NCBI GenBank assembly: GCA_035295665.1
Contig: DATGIQ010000562.1
Location: 1-9,131, forward strand
DNA: 9,131 nucleotides
Direction of reading: 5' to 3'
Source: DATGIQ01 sp035295665
GTDB lineage: Bacteria > Planctomycetota > Planctomycetia > Gemmatales > Gemmataceae
Part shown: positions 7,061-9,131 of the stretch, piece by piece
Layout: every line of letters begins with the position of its first letter
Position numbering within the stretch: the first letter of the stretch is position 1
Translations under genes and position numbers: made by a program
Notes under the pieces: model-generated
Seen by the model: the letters and a program-made list of their open reading frames with translations, nothing else
Database searches by the model: none
Told to the model about the DNA's origin: nothing

Positions 7061-7069
7061 AACCACGCC

Positions 7070-7615
7070 ATGAGCAACGCTAGCTCCATCGCACGACCCA
7101 GCTTGAATCTACGTCGGATGATCCCGAGAGACCTGCCCCACGTCTTGCAGATCGCCAAGAACCTCTCCGCGGGACGGTGGGCACTCAAACATTTTTTGAA
7201 AGTCTTCCAATCGGGAGATGCGGTCGGATGGATCGCGGAGAAAGATGGCTGCGTGGTCGGCTTTGTCGTCTACACGGTGAGCCAGCAGCCCACCGAGATC
7301 GAGAGCGAGCAGAGCAATACCCGGCCCAAAGGTCTTTCGGGGCCGAAGAGTATTGTCACGGCGAAATCGCCGTGCGTGAACCTGCTGAATATCGTGGTTG
7401 CTCCCGAATGGCGCCGGCAAGGCATCGGCCGGTCGATGCTGGAGATCCTCGATAAGGGCTTATGGCGCACGGCCGGCTGCGTTCAGATCTTGGTGCCGGA
7501 GACCAATCTTGCCCTCCAGTTGTTCCTCCGTGCCGTCGGTTACAAGGCGATCCGCATTGTGCGGGAATGCTTTGATGCCGAAGACGCCTACCTGATGGAA
7601 CGCCAGCACCGCTAA
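7070..7615 (+). CDS. GNAT-family N-acetyltransferase, RimI-like
   Basis: The 181-residue product transfers an acetyl group from acetyl-CoA to an amino group. It has the GNAT order: LNLRRMIPRDLPHVLQIAK at the N-terminus, VGFVVYTV (strand 3), VNLLNIVVAPEWRRQGIGRSML (strand 4 and the acetyl-CoA pyrophosphate loop, R115-R116-Q117-G118-I119-G120), then ETNLALQLFLRAVGY and a C-terminal strand ending DAYLM. The ending and the N-terminal pattern resemble RimI, which acetylates ribosomal protein S18, but two points differ. The usual LY tyrosine, a general acid in many GNATs, is Phe (F152). A polar insertion of about 25 residues (roughly 74-100, rich in Ser, Gln, Glu, Pro and Lys) separates strands 3 and 4. 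The substrate is therefore open. The gene stands alone, divergent from tyrA and convergent with the M32 gene. Confidence 0.88.
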   Translation: MSNASSIARPSLNLRRMIPRDLPHVLQIAKNLSAGRWALKHFLKVFQSGDAVGWIAEKDGCVVGFVVYTVSQQPTEIESEQSNTRPKGLSGPKSIVTAKSPCVNLLNIVVAPEWRRQGIGRSMLEILDKGLWRTAGCVQILVPETNLALQLFLRAVGYKAIRIVRECFDAEDAYLMERQHR

Positions 7616-9123
7616 ATGCCGTAGAGCGGAGCATACTTGTTCCGCAAATAAGCAAGCAGCGGCCGGTGGCTCAATGGTTTTCCTGTGATGCGCCGGCACA
7701 GATCCGCTGCCCGGTAACGCTGCCCTTGACGGTGCACCTTCTCGTTCAACCAGCCCTTCAAACCACCGAACTGGCCACGGCGGAAGTCGGCATCGAGATC
7801 GCCGAGGTCCTGCCGGGCTTGTTCCATGAACTGGGCGGCGTAGAGATTGCCAAGTGTGTAGGTGGGAAAATAGCCAAGCCCGCCCATGCTCCAGTGAATG
7901 TCCTGTAGGCAGCCGAGCGCATTGGTCGGTGGCTTGAGAGAAAAAGATTGCTGGAATTTCTCATCCCAGGCGGCGGGCACGTCGGCTGGCTTCAGCTCGC
8001 CGCTGACCAGCGCTTGTTCCAGCTCGAAGCGGAGGATGATGTGCATGTTGTAGGTCGCTTCATCGGCTTCGACCCGGATGTACGACGGCTGCACATCATT
8101 CACGGCAAACACAAATTCATCCAGCGTGACCTCGCGGAGGGCTTCCGGAAACGCTTGCTGGGCTTGCGGGAAGAAATACTCCCAAAACGATCGGCTTCGG
8201 CCGAGCTGGTTTTCCCAGAGGCGGGATTGGGATTCATGGATCCCCAGCGACGTGGCCGAGCCCATGGGCGTGCCGAAGTGTTCCGTGGCGAGCCCCTGAT
8301 CGTAAATGCCGTGGCCGGCTTCGTGCAGGATGCCGAAAAAGGCATCGTTGAAGCGGCGAGGATTGTAGCGTGTGGTGATCCGGCAATCGCCCGGTCCGAG
8401 CCCGCTGCAAAATGGGTGCGTGGTGACATCGAGTCGGCCGGCCTCGAAATCAAAACCGATCGTCGCCGCGGCTTTTTTCCCGAATGTTTGTTGTCGGTCT
8501 ACGGGGTACTCGCGCTCCACGATTTCGTGCGGAGCGCGCCGGCCTGAGGCCATGACGGCACCGACGAGCGGCACGAGGTCTTTGCGCAACGCGGCGAAGA
8601 TTGCCCGGATCTCCGCTGAGGTCGCCCCGGGCTCGTACTCATCCAGCAGGGCATCGTAGGGGGCCTCTTGATAGCCGATGGCCGCCGCTTCCTGGCGCTT
8701 GAGGTGGACAATCTTCTCCAGCCAGGGTTGAAACGCCGTGAAATCGTTCGCCTGGCGAGCCTCCTGCCAAACCTGCTGCGCCCGCGTGGTGACGCGGGCC
8801 AGTTCTTCGACCAGCTCCTTGGGCAGCTTGACTGCTCGATCGTAATGACGGCGGATTTCGCGGACATTCACCGCCGGCACCGAGTCCGTTTGGCGAACCA
8901 GGGCGGAGCCTTCAACCTCTGCCAACAGGCGGCCGATTTCCGGCGCGGTCAGCATTTCATGCGTCATGCGGGCCAGCAGGGCCATTTGCTCGGCGCGGTG
9001 GGCGGAACCTTTGTGCGGCATGTAGGTGCGTTCATCCCAGCCGAGCACGCCGGCGCACGATCCAAGCAGGCTGTATTCCTTGATGCGGCGGATCAATTCG
9101 GCATAGGCCTGGTTTTCGTTCAT
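7612..9123 (-). CDS. M32-family metallocarboxypeptidase (carboxypeptidase Taq type)
   Basis: This cytoplasmic zinc enzyme removes C-terminal residues from peptides. The 503-residue length is normal for the family, and all signature motifs are present in order. These are HPF at 236-238, DCRITTR at 246-252, the zinc-binding HEAGH at 267-271, HES at 296-298 (E297 is the likely third ligand), IRVEADEATYNMHI, and QDIHWSMGGLGYFPTYTLG with H410. The N-terminal helices (YAELIRRIKEYSLLGSCAGVLGWDE) and the long helical body also fit. There is no signal peptide. The ATG at 9123 is used; only eight bases remain upstream, so the ribosome site and promoter cannot be judged. Its TAG (complement of 7612-7614) overlaps the TAA of the convergent GNAT gene. 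Confidence 0.96.
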   Translation of the reverse strand: MNENQAYAELIRRIKEYSLLGSCAGVLGWDERTYMPHKGSAHRAEQMALLARMTHEMLTAPEIGRLLAEVEGSALVRQTDSVPAVNVREIRRHYDRAVKLPKELVEELARVTTRAQQVWQEARQANDFTAFQPWLEKIVHLKRQEAAAIGYQEAPYDALLDEYEPGATSAEIRAIFAALRKDLVPLVGAVMASGRRAPHEIVEREYPVDRQQTFGKKAAATIGFDFEAGRLDVTTHPFCSGLGPGDCRITTRYNPRRFNDAFFGILHEAGHGIYDQGLATEHFGTPMGSATSLGIHESQSRLWENQLGRSRSFWEYFFPQAQQAFPEALREVTLDEFVFAVNDVQPSYIRVEADEATYNMHIILRFELEQALVSGELKPADVPAAWDEKFQQSFSLKPPTNALGCLQDIHWSMGGLGYFPTYTLGNLYAAQFMEQARQDLGDLDADFRRGQFGGLKGWLNEKVHRQGQRYRAADLCRRITGKPLSHRPLLAYLRNKYAPLYGI

Positions 9124-9131
9124 GATCGGAG

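Larger units (their letters stand above)
6742..7069. other. Divergent intergenic region between tyrA and the GNAT gene
   Basis: This 328-base spacer should hold promoters for both directions. It contains the extended -10 on the tyrA side (6781-6789), a TTAAG/CTTAA inverted repeat with a 4-base spacer (6865-6878), a run of eight C (6883-6890), a GTTAAC palindrome just after it, and a 15-base palindrome (6974-6988). I see no convincing gene here. The GNAT reading frame can be extended upstream to 6992, but that part lacks family similarity and a ribosome site. No clear promoter for the GNAT gene is visible. Confidence 0.6.

Noticed and set aside
7948..8547. Plus-strand open frame (199 codons) antisense to the M32 gene
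   Set aside because: It spans the antisense of the HEAGH and HES motifs and shows no family features of its own.
1..9131. tRNA, rRNA, CRISPR array, insertion sequence or defence island
   Set aside because: I saw no tRNA-like cloverleaf, regularly spaced repeats, transposase motif or phage gene. The Uma2-type protein alone does not indicate a defence system.

Overview
This is a 9.1 kb GC-rich bacterial window with six complete protein genes, one cut-off gene tail and two non-coding stretches of a little over 300 bases. The best guess for the source is a planctomycete. The clues are a DUF1559 (PulG-like) C-terminal motif at the left edge, a Tat-exported acetolactate-synthase-like enzyme with a basic C-terminal tail, a Uma2-family protein, and a PurL fused to a PurS-like N-terminus. 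This is inferred from family habits; there is no rRNA or other phylogenetic marker in the window.

Left part, plus strand. Positions 2-103 hold the end of a DUF1559-type protein that stops abruptly inside its usual C-terminal motif. A non-coding stretch follows (104-455) that contains a strong 20-bp inverted repeat (299-354). Next come a twin-arginine-signal ThDP enzyme of the acetolactate synthase/pyruvate oxidase superfamily (456-2324) and a Uma2-type PD-(D/E)XK protein (2412-2999).

Middle part, minus strand. tyrA (prephenate or arogenate dehydrogenase, 5899-6741) and purL (FGAM synthase, 3006-5915) overlap by 17 bases and look like one transcription unit. It probably reads from an extended -10 promoter at 6781-6789. 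The unit ends 6 bases from the convergent Uma2 gene. PurL carries a PurS-like double N-terminal domain but no glutaminase, so it should need a separate PurQ.

Right part. A spacer (6742-7069) separates tyrA from a divergent GNAT acetyltransferase (7070-7615). That spacer holds the tyrA promoter, an eight-C tract and a perfect 15-base palindrome. The GNAT gene converges on an M32 carboxypeptidase gene (7612-9123, minus), and their stop codons overlap by 4 bases.

Most of the window is ordinary metabolism (tyrosine, purines, peptide turnover), and I see no convincing undescribed multi-gene system. The points most worth a second look are the Tat-targeted ThDP enzyme with altered cofactor motifs, the PurS-PurL fusion, the truncated DUF1559 tail beside an inverted repeat, and a GNAT that lacks its usual catalytic tyrosine.
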